Part shown: positions 63,996 through 64,000 of the stretch, piece after piece
How the letters are laid out: the number at the start of each line of letters is the position of its first letter
Position numbering within the stretch: the stretch's first letter is position 1
NCBI GenBank assembly: GCA_963978895.1
Contig: OZ022238.1
Span: 21,082,732-21,146,731, forward strand
Length of the DNA: 64,000 nucleotides
Source: Erpobdella octoculata
Taxonomy: Eukaryota; Annelida; Clitellata; Hirudinida; Erpobdellidae
Direction: 5' to 3'
Notes under the pieces: generated by a model
Databases searched by the model: none
What the model saw: the letters and a program-made list of their open reading frames with translations, nothing else
What the model was told of the DNA's origin: nothing
Translations under genes and position numbers: made by a program

Positions 63996-64000
63996 ATTGT

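Larger units (their letters stand above)
62473..64000 (+). mobile_element. hAT element, left end and C-terminal ORF, runs off the window
   Basis: It starts TAGAGGTGTGCACGGTAGTG at 62473 inside TATG repeats. A ~190-bp region of GGGGAtACCGCGG motifs follows (62490-62670), the subterminal repeat of this family. A direct duplication of about 420 bp fills the middle. The C-terminal ORF at 63771-63995 is the same family as 9101-9361. The right end lies beyond the window. Confidence 0.75.

Overview
This is a eukaryotic, almost certainly invertebrate metazoan, repeat-rich genomic window. I see no host gene I can support. Nearly everything recognisable is transposable-element (TE) derived: non-LTR retrotransposons (LINEs) of the CR1/L2/Jockey type, one near-perfect Gypsy-type LTR retrotransposon, Penelope-like elements (PLEs) with a GIY-YIG endonuclease, Helitrons (Pif1-like helicase, typical TC...CTAG termini), many hAT-type DNA transposon fragments and MITEs, a MULE-like transposase with a SWIM zinc finger, and tRNA-derived SINEs. 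Very long (TA)n, (CATA)n and (GT)n microsatellites lie between them. One GT-AG intron can be placed with the reading frame kept, and the standard genetic code fits. I cannot name the species.

Layout. 1-6.9 kb: an ancient reverse transcriptase (RT) gene split by three nested insertions (a SINE, a hAT-like element with an 8-bp target duplication, and a nearly intact LINE). 7-9.7 kb: second SINE, LINE fragment, hAT 3' end. 10-11.6 kb: MULE-like transposase remnant (minus). 11.7-13.1 kb: Helitron-type 5' end with a ~158-bp tandem repeat, then a hAT-type terminus. 13.7-18.7 kb: microsatellites, Helitron 3' ends (one beside a THAP-domain remnant), a LINE 3' end and PLE pieces. 19.2-26.9 kb: a head-to-tail array of five complete units plus partial end units of a ~1.3 kb non-autonomous Helitron. 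27-32 kb: LINE 3' ends and two hAT MITEs with target duplications. 32.7-34.5 kb: Helitron N-terminal exons. 34.7-37.3 kb: decayed LINE. 38.3-40.0 kb: a 1,684-bp (CATA)n tract abutting a LINE RT (minus). 41.9-42.9 kb: hAT remnant. 42.9-47.5 kb: young Gypsy element. 47.9-49.4 kb: hAT pieces and a Helitron 5' end. 49.4-51.9 kb: PLE C-terminal ORF followed by the start of the next PLE copy. 52.1-55.6 kb: Helitron with helicase and a nested MITE. 55.8-59.4 kb: two LINEs. 59.6-60.2 kb: PLE RT N-terminus. 60.4-62.5 kb: minisatellites and microsatellites. 62.5-64 kb: hAT element running off the window.

The main signals are: (1) a head-to-tail Helitron array whose junctions fuse the 3' CTAG directly to the next 5' end; (2) five PLE-derived fragments that all stop at the same short protein motif, directly against a simple repeat; (3) a small hairpin motif in three PLE copies with compensatory stem changes; (4) a PLE ORF with a threefold ~94-residue C-terminal repeat. 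The elements do not work together as one pathway. The window is best read as nested and sequential insertions, with microsatellite growth at their edges.
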